Origin: DASSLY01 sp035689185 | Lineage (GTDB): Bacteria; Actinomycetota; Actinomycetes; Actinomycetales; Dermatophilaceae | DNA length: 41,201 nt | NCBI GenBank assembly: GCA_035689185.1 | Contig: DASSLY010000055.1 | Span: 1-41,201 of the forward strand | Direction of reading: 5' to 3' | Shown: piece after piece, positions 24,901 to 32,977 of the stretch | Layout: every line of letters starts with the position of its first letter | Numbering within the stretch: position 1 is the first letter of the stretch | Notes under the pieces: model-generated | Databases searched by the model: none | Seen by the model: only the letters and a program-made list of their open reading frames with translations | Told to the model about the DNA's origin: nothing | Program-made: the position numbers and the translations under genes

Positions 24901-25006
24901 CGCCGTGGACCAGGAACAGGCCGGCCTCGCCGAGCGCGTCGAAGTCGAGCCGCTGGGTGGTCGCGAACGGCCCGAAGGCGGTCATCGACAACCGGTGCAA
25001 CCTCAT
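21941..25006 (-). CDS. sbcC: SbcC exonuclease subunit (SMC-like ATPase)
   Basis: ATPase of the SbcCD (Rad50-Mre11-type) nuclease that cuts hairpins and protein-blocked DNA ends. 1021 residues. Walker A GATGAGKTSILDAV at about residues 33-46, long Ala/Arg/Glu-rich coiled coils, and the zinc-hook CPVC at Cys512-Cys515 near the middle. The C-terminal lobe has the ABC signature LSGGESFVASLALALGLAD, the Walker B LFVDEGFGSLDED, and the H-loop VVSHVAEL. The ATG at 25006 overlaps the sbcD stop (ATGA), so the pair is coupled. No terminator was recognised after it. Confidence 0.95.
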   Translation of the reverse strand: MRLHRLSMTAFGPFATTQRLDFDALGEAGLFLVHGATGAGKTSILDAVCFALYAAVPGARQSARRSLRSDHAAPDAVPKVELELTVSGRRLRVTRTPEFARPKKRGAGVLTVHATVLLEELRGGSWVGIASRMDEAALALDDALGLGLSQFTSVAMLPQGEFAAFLRAAPKDRAAVLEKLFDTGRFADVQDWLAARRRACQAGVDSARRQLEVVRLRALDALAMVPAPAPGPAVLDDGPAGELLSRLDAVLAEVTELSVARLTVSEQAAAHRDHLGRLLAEAERVLERQGTAAAARLALAALAQQVDALAEAETELDAARRAAHLAGHLQELSRARELADAAAGALLQARAVAGSGLGGGAGVGAALETMAGWDEPLAVAVDVARSLERCAAEVTRAVLEAQTATARLEVARADRVEAERAAAAIRCELDGVTAEAATLAEARRRAEEAARVVALLADVEQVEQDVAVTAMRCTQARQDFVTAEGEAVRRRAARLAGMAAELATGLVADQPCPVCGSCAHPHPAVASHLVSADDVACAEAAAAQAGDLVAVAREAQARATARRDQLAAQVQSLAPGVDGQAAAVELLVARTALAAATAADAQLPALAQQTDAARRGAMAAIQTEQAQAVAAAESQSRAAAAEAQHAQALGQLRAAVDAHAQACRCVVAGPCGGGPRRPARVNDVAARHRQVRDALTELLTAEQAAAAADRVRADREVELAAVLAEHGFAGEAEALAAQRPSATVEALVARLAEAARTRHQAEALLTQPDVLDAERRPPPDRAALHASWREARDEAVAALTQHSATEVAGRQLAGLRAAVEATVAELDPAAAELAVVAEVADCAGGTSASNRLRMPLSAYVLAARLEEVARLANERLDKMTGGRFALEHTDALAGRGARSGLGLRVRDSWTGSTRDTATLSGGESFVASLALALGLADAVRAEAGGLDLQTLFVDEGFGSLDEDSLEHVLAVLDGLREGGRTVGVVSHVAELRQRIGAQVRVERGPNGSTVATQVGAGSSAA

Positions 25007-26160
25007 GCGACGCCCCGGGCGGCCACGCCCTCGTCCGCGCCTGCGGCCCGCTCGACCCGGGATGCCTCCACGGCGGCTGCCATCACCACCGCCTCCTGCT
25101 CGCTCGGCGGTGTCGAGCGAGCGTGCGCGAGGAAGTCGCAGCAGAGCTGCACGTCGTCGCGCGCCCGCACGCGCGCGGCATACGAGGGCGCCGAGGACAG
25201 CGCCACCGGCTCGTCGAATCGCAGCTCCAGCGCGTGCGGGAACCGTCGCTGCACCTGCTCCATCGCCCCCAGCGGCCGCGCCGCGTCGGTGAGGGTCACG
25301 TGGCACCAGGCGGATTCGGCCCAGCCCAGGCTCGGGTCGGCGAGCAGCTCGGCGAGCGTCCCGCGCAGCCGGGCCAGTCGGCGCGGCACCGGGGCGTCCA
25401 CGGCCTCTACCACCGGCGTCGTCCCGGACAGGTCGACCAGCCACGTGCCTTTCGTGTGGTCCGCCTCGCTGAACGACATGGCCAACGGCGAGCCGCTGTA
25501 CCGTGCCGTCGGCGACACGCGCTGGCGCCCGTGCAGGTGTCCCAGCGCCGCGTAGGTGACACCGTCGAACTCCCTCGGGTGCACCGCGGCGACCCCGCCG
25601 GCGCTGATGCCCCGCTCCGAGTCGGAGGTCGCGGCGCCGGTGACGAAGGCGTGCGCCATGACCACCGACCGCCTGCGGCCGGCCGCGTCGGCGCGGACGC
25701 GGTCCATCGCGGCCCGCAGCACCGCCGCGTGGGTGGCCTCCGCCGCCCCCAGCGCGGGAGCGGCAACCGACGGCTCCAGGTAGGGCAGCGCGTAGACCGC
25801 CAGGTCGCCGACCAGGACGGGCGCCCCGATCGCGTCGAGGCGGGTGCGGATGGAAAGCCCCGCCCGTTCCAGCAGGCCCGAGGCAAAGCCCAGCCGGGTC
25901 GCCGAGTCGTGGTTGCCGCTGGACAGCACCACCCGGGCGCCGGCGTCAACGAGCCTGGTCACCGCCTCCGACAGCAGCGCTACCGTCTCCGGCGACGGCA
26001 TCGCCCGGTCGTAGACGTCCCCCGACACCAGCACCGCGTCCACCCGCTGGGTCCGCACCACCTCGACCAGGTGGTCCAGGAACCGCGCCTGCGCGTCCAG
26101 CAGCGCCACCCGGTGGAAGACCCGTCCCAGGTGCCAGTCGGACGTATGAACGAAGCGCAC
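25003..26160 (-). CDS. sbcD: SbcD exonuclease subunit (Mre11-type phosphoesterase)
   Basis: Mn-dependent nuclease subunit of SbcCD, 385 residues. All metal-binding motifs are present: Asp8 and His10 in TSDWHLG, Asp48 in SGDVYD, SSGNHDS with Asn83 and His84, VMAHAFV, and ALGHLHGRQ. A capping domain and C-terminal helices follow. GTG start at 26160, with TAGCCT ending 6 nt upstream on the minus strand, which predicts a leaderless sbcDC mRNA. The start region faces the divergent ligase gene at 26276 across 115 bp. Confidence 0.95.
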   Translation of the reverse strand: MRFVHTSDWHLGRVFHRVALLDAQARFLDHLVEVVRTQRVDAVLVSGDVYDRAMPSPETVALLSEAVTRLVDAGARVVLSSGNHDSATRLGFASGLLERAGLSIRTRLDAIGAPVLVGDLAVYALPYLEPSVAAPALGAAEATHAAVLRAAMDRVRADAAGRRRSVVMAHAFVTGAATSDSERGISAGGVAAVHPREFDGVTYAALGHLHGRQRVSPTARYSGSPLAMSFSEADHTKGTWLVDLSGTTPVVEAVDAPVPRRLARLRGTLAELLADPSLGWAESAWCHVTLTDAARPLGAMEQVQRRFPHALELRFDEPVALSSAPSYAARVRARDDVQLCCDFLAHARSTPPSEQEAVVMAAAVEASRVERAAGADEGVAARGVA

Positions 26161-26166
26161 ACCGAA

Positions 26167-26172
26167 AGGCTA
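26167..26172 (-). promoter_or_regulatory. Predicted -10 element (TAGCCT) for leaderless sbcD mRNA
   Basis: On the minus strand TAGCCT, a 6-nt gap, then the GTG start at 26160. No Shine-Dalgarno sequence. Confidence 0.45.
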
Positions 26173-26205
26173 GGTGGGGGGACCGACAGACCCCGGCAAC
26201 AACAC

Positions 26206-26224
26206 GGCATACCACCCGTATGCC
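26206..26224. promoter_or_regulatory. Inverted repeat GGCATAC-N5-GTATGCC in a divergent promoter region
   Basis: Perfect 7-bp arms around CACCC, lying between the divergent sbcD and ligase-like genes. It could be an operator or a small hairpin. The arm contains GCATAC, a hexamer that is frequent across this window, so chance is a real alternative. Confidence 0.4.
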
Positions 26225-26275
26225 GCCGCCAGACTCGCGTGGACCAGCTCAGGTGGTGTGTGGTTGGGTCGCGCC

Positions 26276-27757
26276 ATGGGCGAGGACGTCGCTGGCACCG
26301 GGTACTCGCGCGAGCAGCGGCAGCGCTACCGGGAGAAGGTGCGCCAGGACCTGGACGTGTTCGAGCTGATGCTGGCGCAAAGCAGCTTCGACTTCGAGAA
26401 GACGCTGACCGGGATGGAGATCGAGCTCAACCTGGTCGACTCGGAGTACGAGCCGCGGATGTCCAACGCAGAGGTGCTCGCCAAGATCGCCGACCCCGAT
26501 TACCAGACCGAGCTCGGTCAGTACAACATCGAGTTCAACGTCAGCCCGCGGCCGCTGCCGGGGGAGTCGGCGCTCGAGCTCGAGCACGACCTGCGGGCCA
26601 GTCTGAACCGGGCCGAGGCGCTGGCCGCCGAGACCGGCGCGCACATCGTGATGATCGGGATCCTGCCGACGGTGATGCCCGAGCACTTCAGCACCGAGTG
26701 GATGAGCGCCAACGCCCGGTATGCGGCGCTGAACGACGCGGTCTTCGCGGCTCGCGGTGAGGACATCTTCATCGACATCGAGGGTGCGACGGGGGAGCGG
26801 CTGGCCCGCTACGCCGACACGATTGCCCCTGAATCGGCGTGCACCTCGGTGCAGCTGCACCTGCAGGTGGCGCCGACCGCCTTCGCCGCGCACTGGAACG
26901 CGGCACAGGCGCTAGCCGGGCCGCAGCTGGCGCTGGGGGCGAACTCGCCCTACTTCTTCGGCCGGCAGCTGTGGCACGAGACCCGGATCGAGCTGTTCGC
27001 GCAGGCGACCGACACCCGTTCCGTGGAACTGAAGAACCAAGGAGTCCGGCCTCGGGTGTTCTTCGGGGAGCGGTGGATCACCTCGATCTTCGACCTGTTC
27101 GAGGAGAACGTCCGGTACTTCCCGGCACTGCTGCCCGAGACGACCGACGAGGACCCCGTGGCGGTGCTGGAGTCCGGACGGGCGCCCAGACTGGCCGAGC
27201 TGCGGCTGCACAACGGCACCATTTACCGCTGGAACCGGCCCATCTACGACATCGTCGACGGCCAGCCGCACCTGCGCGTCGAGAACCGGGTCCTGCCGGC
27301 CGGGCCCACCATCGTCGACGTCATGGCGAACTCGGCCTTCTACTACGGGGTGCTGCGGATGCTCGCCGAGGACGACCGGCCGGTGTGGACCAAGATGAGC
27401 TTCGCCGCGGCGGAGGAGAACTTCGGCCTGTGCGGTCAGCGGGGGATGGACGCCAGGCTGTACTGGCCCGGCTTCGGAGAGGTGTCCGCTGACGAGCTGA
27501 TCCTGCGGCGACTGCTGCCGCTGGCCCACGAGGGTCTCACCAGGTGGGGAGTGGCGCCCGGGGTCCGGGACCGCTACCTGGGCATAGTCGAAGGCCGGTG
27601 CATCACCGGCATGAACGGCGCGGCCTGGCAGATGGCTGCGGTCCAGCACTTCGAGGACCGCGGCGCGGACCGGATGACCGCGCTGCACCAGATGCTGGCG
27701 CGGTACGTGGAGGCGATGCACAGCAACGAGCCGGTGCACACCTGGCAGGTGCCGTAG
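26276..27757 (+). CDS. Glutamate-cysteine ligase family protein
   Basis: 493-residue ATP-grasp-related ligase of the GCS2/EgtA-like superfamily. The N-terminal LTGMEIELNLVDSEYEPRMSN contains the metal-binding Glu pair typical of the family; YNIEFNVSPRPL, CTSVQLHLQV, GANSPYFFGR, and LRLHNGTIYRWNRPIYD follow. Actinobacteria usually make mycothiol rather than glutathione, so the substrate may not be cysteine; many high-GC Gram-positives carry this uncharacterised group. ATG at 26276 is the first start after the divergent promoter region; no clear ribosome binding site is seen. Convergent with the phosphatase gene, 9 nt apart. Confidence 0.85.
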   Translation: MGEDVAGTGYSREQRQRYREKVRQDLDVFELMLAQSSFDFEKTLTGMEIELNLVDSEYEPRMSNAEVLAKIADPDYQTELGQYNIEFNVSPRPLPGESALELEHDLRASLNRAEALAAETGAHIVMIGILPTVMPEHFSTEWMSANARYAALNDAVFAARGEDIFIDIEGATGERLARYADTIAPESACTSVQLHLQVAPTAFAAHWNAAQALAGPQLALGANSPYFFGRQLWHETRIELFAQATDTRSVELKNQGVRPRVFFGERWITSIFDLFEENVRYFPALLPETTDEDPVAVLESGRAPRLAELRLHNGTIYRWNRPIYDIVDGQPHLRVENRVLPAGPTIVDVMANSAFYYGVLRMLAEDDRPVWTKMSFAAAEENFGLCGQRGMDARLYWPGFGEVSADELILRRLLPLAHEGLTRWGVAPGVRDRYLGIVEGRCITGMNGAAWQMAAVQHFEDRGADRMTALHQMLARYVEAMHSNEPVHTWQVP

Positions 27758-27766
27758 CCCTCACCG

Positions 27767-28366
27767 TCAGTGCAGCACTCGGTTCCAGGACTGGATCGCG
27801 GGCAGCTCGCGCTCGTAGCCCAGGACGCTGACCGCACCGGCCTCCAGCGCGAGCTGGGCGCCCGTCTGCGGCGCCCAGCCGAGGAAGACCGAGGTGAGCA
27901 CCCGCAGCGTGTGGCCGTGGCTGAACAGGGCGACATCCCCCTGCTGCAGGGCGGGCGCGACACGGTCGAGCACTCGCCGGCACCGGGCAGCCACTTCCTG
28001 CAGCGTCTCGCCGCGCGTCGTGCCCGCCACCACGCCGTCGGCGAAGATCTCCCAGTCGTAGCCCACCCGCTCCCGGATCTCCTCTGTCGTGACGCCCTCG
28101 TAGCCGCCGTAGTCCCACTCGACCAGGTCGGGATCCGGCTGCGCCGCCAGGCCGGCCAGCGCCGCGGTTTGCCGTGCCCGTTGCAGCGGCGAGGTGAGCA
28201 CCAGGCCGAGGTCGAAGCCGCCAAGCTGCTCGGGCAGCCGCCTGCCCAGGCGTTCGCCGCGCGGGGTGAGCGGTATGTCGGTCAGCCCGGTGTGCTGCCC
28301 CGACAGCGACCAGGCCGTCTCGCCGTGCCGGATGAGGACCAGGTTGCCGCTCGGGACGTTGCGCAC
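27767..28366 (-). CDS. Histidine phosphatase (phosphoglycerate mutase-like)
   Basis: 199-residue member of the histidine phosphatase superfamily. LVLIRHGETAWSLSGQHTGLTDIPLTPRGERLG contains the phosphorylated His (RHGE); TSPLQRARQTA and VEWDYGGYEG follow, and ALFSHGHTLRVL holds the second catalytic His. Typical substrates are sugar phosphates or phosphoglycerate; the exact one is unclear. GTG at 28366 is preferred: TACATT ends 6 nt before it, and longer versions up to 28432 would overlap the divergent GH15 start. Confidence 0.88.
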   Translation of the reverse strand: MRNVPSGNLVLIRHGETAWSLSGQHTGLTDIPLTPRGERLGRRLPEQLGGFDLGLVLTSPLQRARQTAALAGLAAQPDPDLVEWDYGGYEGVTTEEIRERVGYDWEIFADGVVAGTTRGETLQEVAARCRRVLDRVAPALQQGDVALFSHGHTLRVLTSVFLGWAPQTGAQLALEAGAVSVLGYERELPAIQSWNRVLH

Positions 28367-28372
28367 CCCGGC

Positions 28373-28378
28373 AATGTA
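28373..28378 (-). promoter_or_regulatory. Predicted -10 element (TACATT) for leaderless phosphatase mRNA
   Basis: On the minus strand TACATT, a 6-nt gap, then GTG at 28366. It fits TANNNT fully and lies in the 54-bp divergent gap. Confidence 0.5.
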
Positions 28379-28420
28379 ATCGGGCTGGCGCGCGCGCTGA
28401 CATCCAGGAATCCTTCGTGC

Positions 28421-30313
28421 ATGGACGTGCATGCGCCGCCGGCGATTCCAGGGCTGACTCCAGGCCGGCCGGAGGTGCCGATCGGCGACTACGGGTTCCT
28501 GTCCGACGGCGAGGTCACGGCGCTGGTAGCTCCCGGCGGCGCGGTGGAGTGGATGTGCCTACCCCGCTTCGACTCTCCCAGTGTCTTCGGCAGCATCTTG
28601 GGCCGGCATGCCGGGTCGTTCAACCTCGGCCCGTCGGACACCTCGGTGCCCGCGGCGCGCCGATACCTGCCCGGGACGATGATCCTGGAGACCAGCTGGG
28701 GCACCCCGACCGGGTGGATCATCGTGCGGGACGCGCTGCTCATCGGCCCCTGGCACCACGAGCGGGAGCTCTCCCACACCCAGCGCCGCACGCCGACCGA
28801 CTACGACGCCGAGCACGTCCTGCTGCGCACCATCCGGTGCGTGGCGGGTGAGGTGCAGACGGTGGTGGGCTGCGAACCGGTCTTCGACTACGGGCGACAG
28901 CGGGTGCACTGGGCCTACACCGACAAGGTCTACCACGAGGGCATCGCGACAGCGGAAGGCAGCGACGTCTCGTTGGTGCTGACCACCGACATGCGCCTGG
29001 GGTTCGAGGGCGGGATGGCCAGCGCCAGAACGCTGCTCAAGGAAGGCGACGTCCGCTACGTGGCGCTGTCGTGGGGGTCCAAGGCACCCCCGCTGGACTA
29101 CCAGGACGCCTACTCCCGGCTGGTGTGGACGGCCCACCACTGGCAGCACTGGCTGGCGAGAGGACAGTTCCCGGACCATCCCTGGCGTAGCTACCTGCAG
29201 CGAAGTGCCTTGACCCTGAAGGGACTTACCTACTCACCGACCGGGGCGATCGCGGCGGCAGCGACCACGTCATTGCCGGAAACCCCTGGGGGAGCACGCA
29301 ACTACGACTACCGGTTCACCTGGATCCGCGACGCCACGTTCGCCCTGTGGGGGATGTACTCCCTGGGTTTCGACTGGGAGGCCGTGGACTTCTTCTCCTT
29401 CATCGCCGACATCGCCGAGCAGGACGAGGACCTGCAGATCATGTACGGCATCGGCGGGGAGCGGGACCTGGAGGAGGCGGAGCTGGCCCACCTTCCGGGG
29501 TACGCGAACTCGCGGCCGGTGCGGATCGGCAACGCCGCCCACTCCCAGCAGCAGCACGACGTGTGGGGGGCCTTGCTGGATTCGGTGTACCTGCACTCCC
29601 GCACCGCCAACCACCTCGACGGCCGGATCTGGCCGATCCTGGGCAAGCAGGTCAGCGCCGCGCTGGACCAGTGGCGCGACCCCGACGCCGGAATCTGGGA
29701 GGTGCGCGGGGAGCTGAAGCACTTCACCTCCTCCAAGATCATGTGCTGGGTGGCGGTCGACCGGGGTGCGCGCCTCGCGTCGATGATCGGCCAGGACGCC
29801 GAAGCGGCCAAGTGGCAGCTCGCGGCCGAGGAGATCCGCGAGGACATCCTGGCCAACGGTGTGGACGAGCGCGGCGTGCTGGTGCAGTACTACGGCGGAA
29901 CAGCCCTGGACGCCTCGCTGCTGCTGGCCCCACTGGTGCGGTTCTTGCCCGCGGACGACCCGAGGGTCCGCGCCACGGTGCTGGCGATCGCCGACGAGCT
30001 CACCGTCGACGGCCTGGTCCTGCGCTACCGGGTCGAGGAGACCGACGACGGGTTCGTCGGCGAGGAGGGCACTTTCACCATCTGCTCGTTCTGGCTGGTC
30101 TCCGCACTCTGCGAGATCGGGGAGCACGAGCGGGCGCGCAAGCTGTGCGCGAAGCTGCTGGCGATGGCCGGACCGTTGGAGTTGTACGCCGAGGAGCTCG
30201 ACCCGCACTCCGGGCACCACCTCGGGAACTTCCCGCAGGCGTTCACCCATCTCGCGCTGATCAACGCGGTCATGCACGTGATCGCTGCCGAGCGGTGGAT
30301 GGACGAGGGCTGA
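28421..30313 (+). CDS. Glycoside hydrolase family 15 (trehalase/glucoamylase-like)
   Basis: 630-residue cytosolic enzyme (no signal peptide). The N-terminal beta-rich domain begins IGDYGFLSDGEVTALVAPGGAVEWMCLPRFDSPSVFG, typical of GH15 proteins. The (alpha/alpha)6 domain has NYDYRFTWIRDATFALW, with the catalytic region, then MYGIGGERDL, and EEGTFTICSFWLVSALCEIGEHERA near the C-terminus with the second acidic residue. Mycobacterial trehalase (Rv2402) is of this type, so trehalose is a likely substrate, but glucoamylase or dextran activity cannot be excluded. ATG at 28421; GTG-like or later ATG starts are less likely given the conserved N-terminus. Confidence 0.9.
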   Translation: MDVHAPPAIPGLTPGRPEVPIGDYGFLSDGEVTALVAPGGAVEWMCLPRFDSPSVFGSILGRHAGSFNLGPSDTSVPAARRYLPGTMILETSWGTPTGWIIVRDALLIGPWHHERELSHTQRRTPTDYDAEHVLLRTIRCVAGEVQTVVGCEPVFDYGRQRVHWAYTDKVYHEGIATAEGSDVSLVLTTDMRLGFEGGMASARTLLKEGDVRYVALSWGSKAPPLDYQDAYSRLVWTAHHWQHWLARGQFPDHPWRSYLQRSALTLKGLTYSPTGAIAAAATTSLPETPGGARNYDYRFTWIRDATFALWGMYSLGFDWEAVDFFSFIADIAEQDEDLQIMYGIGGERDLEEAELAHLPGYANSRPVRIGNAAHSQQQHDVWGALLDSVYLHSRTANHLDGRIWPILGKQVSAALDQWRDPDAGIWEVRGELKHFTSSKIMCWVAVDRGARLASMIGQDAEAAKWQLAAEEIREDILANGVDERGVLVQYYGGTALDASLLLAPLVRFLPADDPRVRATVLAIADELTVDGLVLRYRVEETDDGFVGEEGTFTICSFWLVSALCEIGEHERARKLCAKLLAMAGPLELYAEELDPHSGHHLGNFPQAFTHLALINAVMHVIAAERWMDEG

Positions 30314-30328
30314 GCCGCCGTCATGTGC

Positions 30329-30334
30329 CAGGCT
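30329..30334 (+). promoter_or_regulatory. Predicted -10 element (CAGGCT) for leaderless osmC-type mRNA
   Basis: CAGGCT, a 7-nt gap, then the ATG at 30342. It differs from the TAGGCT seen before cmk and the BFN gene by one base. Confidence 0.35.
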
Positions 30335-30341
30335 GCGCGTC

Positions 30342-30770
30342 ATGGCTGAGACTGCACAGCACCGTGAGGTCACCATCGAGCGGCTTCATACCGGCCGGTA
30401 TGTCGCCCGCAACGGTCGCGGAGGAGAGCTCGAGTTCGCCACCGGTGACGTCCCCGACTTCACCCCGGTCGAGCTGCTGCTCGTGGCCATCGGCGGTTGC
30501 ACCGGGGTCGACGTGGACTTCGTGACGTCCCGACGGGCCGAGCCGGAGGAGTTCGTCATCTCGGTCGGCGCCGAGAAGGTCAAGAACGACGCCGGCAGCA
30601 TCCTGGAGGACATCGTCCTGACCGTCCGGGCCCGGTTCCCCCAGGGGGAGGCGGGGGACCAGGCCCGGAAGGTGCTGCCGGAGATCCTGAAACGTTCGCA
30701 TGACCGGCTCTGCACGGTCAGCCGCACGGTGGAGCACGGTCGCACCGTGACCGTCCGCACCGAGAGTTGA
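30342..30770 (+). CDS. OsmC family peroxiredoxin-like protein
   Basis: 142-residue OsmC/Ohr-type protein that would reduce organic hydroperoxides through two Cys residues. Cys53 lies in LLVAIGGCTGVDVDFV and Cys124 in HDRLCTVSRTVEHG; their positions fit the OsmC pattern. ATG start with no ribosome binding site and a CAGGCT element 7 nt upstream. It follows the GH15 gene by 28 nt. The YhfA-like group within the family has no defined substrate, so hydroperoxidase activity is probable but not certain. Confidence 0.88.
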   Translation: MAETAQHREVTIERLHTGRYVARNGRGGELEFATGDVPDFTPVELLLVAIGGCTGVDVDFVTSRRAEPEEFVISVGAEKVKNDAGSILEDIVLTVRARFPQGEAGDQARKVLPEILKRSHDRLCTVSRTVEHGRTVTVRTES

Positions 30771-30814
30771 CACGTCGGTTTGCGCCGGCTGGCGATGTGG
30801 CAAAGGGTCGAACC

Positions 30815-31301
30815 CTGAGCGAAATCAACCGAAAAAGGCGGTCGCGTTCCTCGTCGCCGCCGAGGGCATCGAGCGGGTCGAGCTGACCGAGCCGTGGGCC
30901 GCGGTGCGAGACGCCGGCGGCGCGGCAGTGATGCTCAGCCCGCAGGACGGGACGGTGCAGACCTTCGACCATCTGGACAAGGCGGAGACGTTCCCCGTCG
31001 ACAAGGCCGTGGCCGACGCGTCCGTGGACGACTACGACGCACTGGTGCTGCCCGGGGGAGTGGCCAACCCGGACGCGTTGCGGACCAACGGGGACACGGT
31101 CGGGTTCGTCCGCGACTTCGTCGCCTCGGGCAAGCCGGTCGCCGCCATCTGTCACGCGCCCTGGACCCTGGTCGAGGCCGGCGTGGTCAAGGGCAAGCGG
31201 CTGACCTCCTATACGACGGCTGCAGTACGCACGGATGCCGCGGCTGGGCGACGCAGATGGCCGACCCGGCCACGGACAGTGGTGTCATGACAACGAATCG
31301 A
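30815..31301 (+). pseudogene. Broken DJ-1/PfpI family gene (type 1 glutamine amidotransferase-like)
   Basis: The middle part is a good PfpI/DJ-1 protein: AVAFLVAAEGIERVELTEPW, DHLDKAETFPVDKAVADASVDDYDALVLPGGVANPDALR, and the nucleophile elbow AAICHAPWTLVEAGVV. The N-terminus has no in-frame ATG, GTG or TTG: a CTG-initiated SEINR matches the expected start only if one A is added to the run of five A at about 30832-30836. The C-terminus loses homology after KRLTSY, and ADPATDSGVMTTNR, matching the expected VDxxV...GxxVTSR region, is found in another frame at about 31260-31301. ATG at 30904 could start a truncated product. Two independent lesions argue for decay; sequencing error is the alternative. 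Confidence 0.75.
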
Positions 31302-31553
31302 GCGGGCCGGCCGCGATCCAGGCGGCCCGCGACTGCGCTGCGGGTCCGGGTCGTCTGATCCACCCCGGTTCGGTGGCCTCGCCCTCAGCCAGGAACGCGT
31401 CGGCACGCCTGACCGGTCTCGCCTCTCGCGGCCCGGCGGGCTTCACGGGCCGTGCTCATGAGGTCCGTGACTTGCGCGTCCGCACCTCGGTCTCGGTCGA
31501 GGTCATCCGCCCACGGCCGGCGGCTCGTCGCCCGGGCCGAGGTCGGTGGCGCC
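31302..31553. other. Gene-free stretch between the broken PfpI gene and the amidase
   Basis: No protein, structured RNA or strong hairpin was recognised. The sequence probably contains eroded 3' sequence of the pfpI-type gene. Confidence 0.5.
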
Positions 31554-32933
31554 TCACCGGGCTGGCCCAGCACCGGCACCGGCGCCGGCGCTGTCGGCCG
31601 CCAGCCGCAGCAGACGCTGTTCGGATCCTGGCCGCCCGACCAGCTGCACTCCTGTGTGCTGACCGCCGGCGACCACGACGACCGGTAGCCCGCTCAGGTT
31701 CCAGGCCTGGGTCATCGGGTTCCGGGTCGCGATGCGCAGCAGCGTGCGTGGGTACCCGGCGCGGAGCAGGGACCCGGCCCTGACCGGAGGGCCGGCGGTG
31801 ACCGGAGTGACGACCACGTCCACGCCGGCGCTCGTCATCCAGTCGAGCACCCGGTCGCGCCAGGCGTCGGCAGCCGCACGGTCCGGGCCGCCCGCGGCCA
31901 GGATGCGCCGGCCCTTGCCGACGATGGCGGCGGTCCGCGGCTCCAGCTCGGTGACGGCCAGGCCCAGCCGGTCCGCCTCCTGCGCCACGCCGGCGTGCCA
32001 GAACTGCGTGAAGATGCCGATCAGGTTGCGCGGGTAGGGCGGGTCGGCGCGCTGAGTCTCCGCGCCGGCGGCCTGAAGTCTCGCCGCGACCGCCCCGACC
32101 GCGCTTCGCCCCTCCCGCCAGAGGCGGACCAGCGGGGCCGGCACGGCCGTGGAGACGGCGACGCGCACCTGGTCCGGGCCTTCCTCCGGCAAGGCTCCGG
32201 CGAGCGCCTGGTGCACCAGCCGAGCATCGGCCGCGTCGCGGGTCAGGTGCCCGGCCTGGGTGAGCCCGAACCAGTGCTCGTCCAGGTCGCCGGGCAGCGG
32301 CAGGACACCCCGACCGGGCTTGACCCCTACCAGGCCGCAGTACGACGCGGGGATGCGGATGGAGCCACCACCGTCGGTGCCCAGCGCGAACGCCGCCATC
32401 CCGGTCGCCACCGCGACGGCGCCGCCCCCGGTCGAGCCGCCGGGGTCCAGGCGAGGGTCGTCGGGATGGCGGGTCACGCCGAGCCGGGACTGGGTGAACG
32501 GCCAGATCGCCAGCTCGGGCATCCGGGAGATCCCGATCACCAGCGCTCCCGCGGCCCGGGCCCGAGCGACCAGCCCGTCGTCGGCGTCGGCCTCCCGTGA
32601 CGGTGCGGCGGGCGACCCGTGCCGGGCCGGGTAGCCGCGGGCGGACATGTTGTCCTTGACCGCGACCGGGACGCCGGCCAGCGGCAGGCTCGCCAGGTCT
32701 GACCGCGCGTCCAGCTCTGCGGCCTCCCGGAGGACACGGTGCGGGTCGACGGCTTGGAAGGCGCCGAGGTCGGGGTCCAACTGGGCGATGCGCGCCAGAT
32801 GGGCTCGGGCAACGTCACGGACGGTGCGCCGCCCGCCGCGGACGTCGGCCGCGATCGACGCGACCGGACCGATCACGCCGGGCCGGGCGCCTGTCCACGC
32901 TACTGCTACAAGGGGGTTCGGGTCGGTGCTCAT
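31554..32933 (-). CDS. Amidase signature family protein
   Basis: 459-residue amidase. The Ser-cis-Ser-Lys triad is present: Lys93 in AVKDN, Ser167 in DPGGSTGGG, and Ser191 in GTDGGGSIRIPAS. The 24-residue spacing between the two Ser matches well-studied members. The usual GGSSGG is GGSTGG here. The C-terminus carries NLSGLPVVVVAGGQHTGVQLVG, as in aryl-acylamidase and amidotransferase-like members. ATG at 32933; a weak CAGCCT lies 6 nt upstream. It is 44 nt downstream of the HD-GYP/LuxR gene on the same strand. Substrate unknown; since no GatB/GatC genes are near, a role in tRNA amidation is unlikely. Confidence 0.9.
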   Translation of the reverse strand: MSTDPNPLVAVAWTGARPGVIGPVASIAADVRGGRRTVRDVARAHLARIAQLDPDLGAFQAVDPHRVLREAAELDARSDLASLPLAGVPVAVKDNMSARGYPARHGSPAAPSREADADDGLVARARAAGALVIGISRMPELAIWPFTQSRLGVTRHPDDPRLDPGGSTGGGAVAVATGMAAFALGTDGGGSIRIPASYCGLVGVKPGRGVLPLPGDLDEHWFGLTQAGHLTRDAADARLVHQALAGALPEEGPDQVRVAVSTAVPAPLVRLWREGRSAVGAVAARLQAAGAETQRADPPYPRNLIGIFTQFWHAGVAQEADRLGLAVTELEPRTAAIVGKGRRILAAGGPDRAAADAWRDRVLDWMTSAGVDVVVTPVTAGPPVRAGSLLRAGYPRTLLRIATRNPMTQAWNLSGLPVVVVAGGQHTGVQLVGRPGSEQRLLRLAADSAGAGAGAGPAR

Positions 32934-32977
32934 GCAGCCAGGCTGCCGAGAGGCGTGCCATCGGCGGTATCGGGCGT

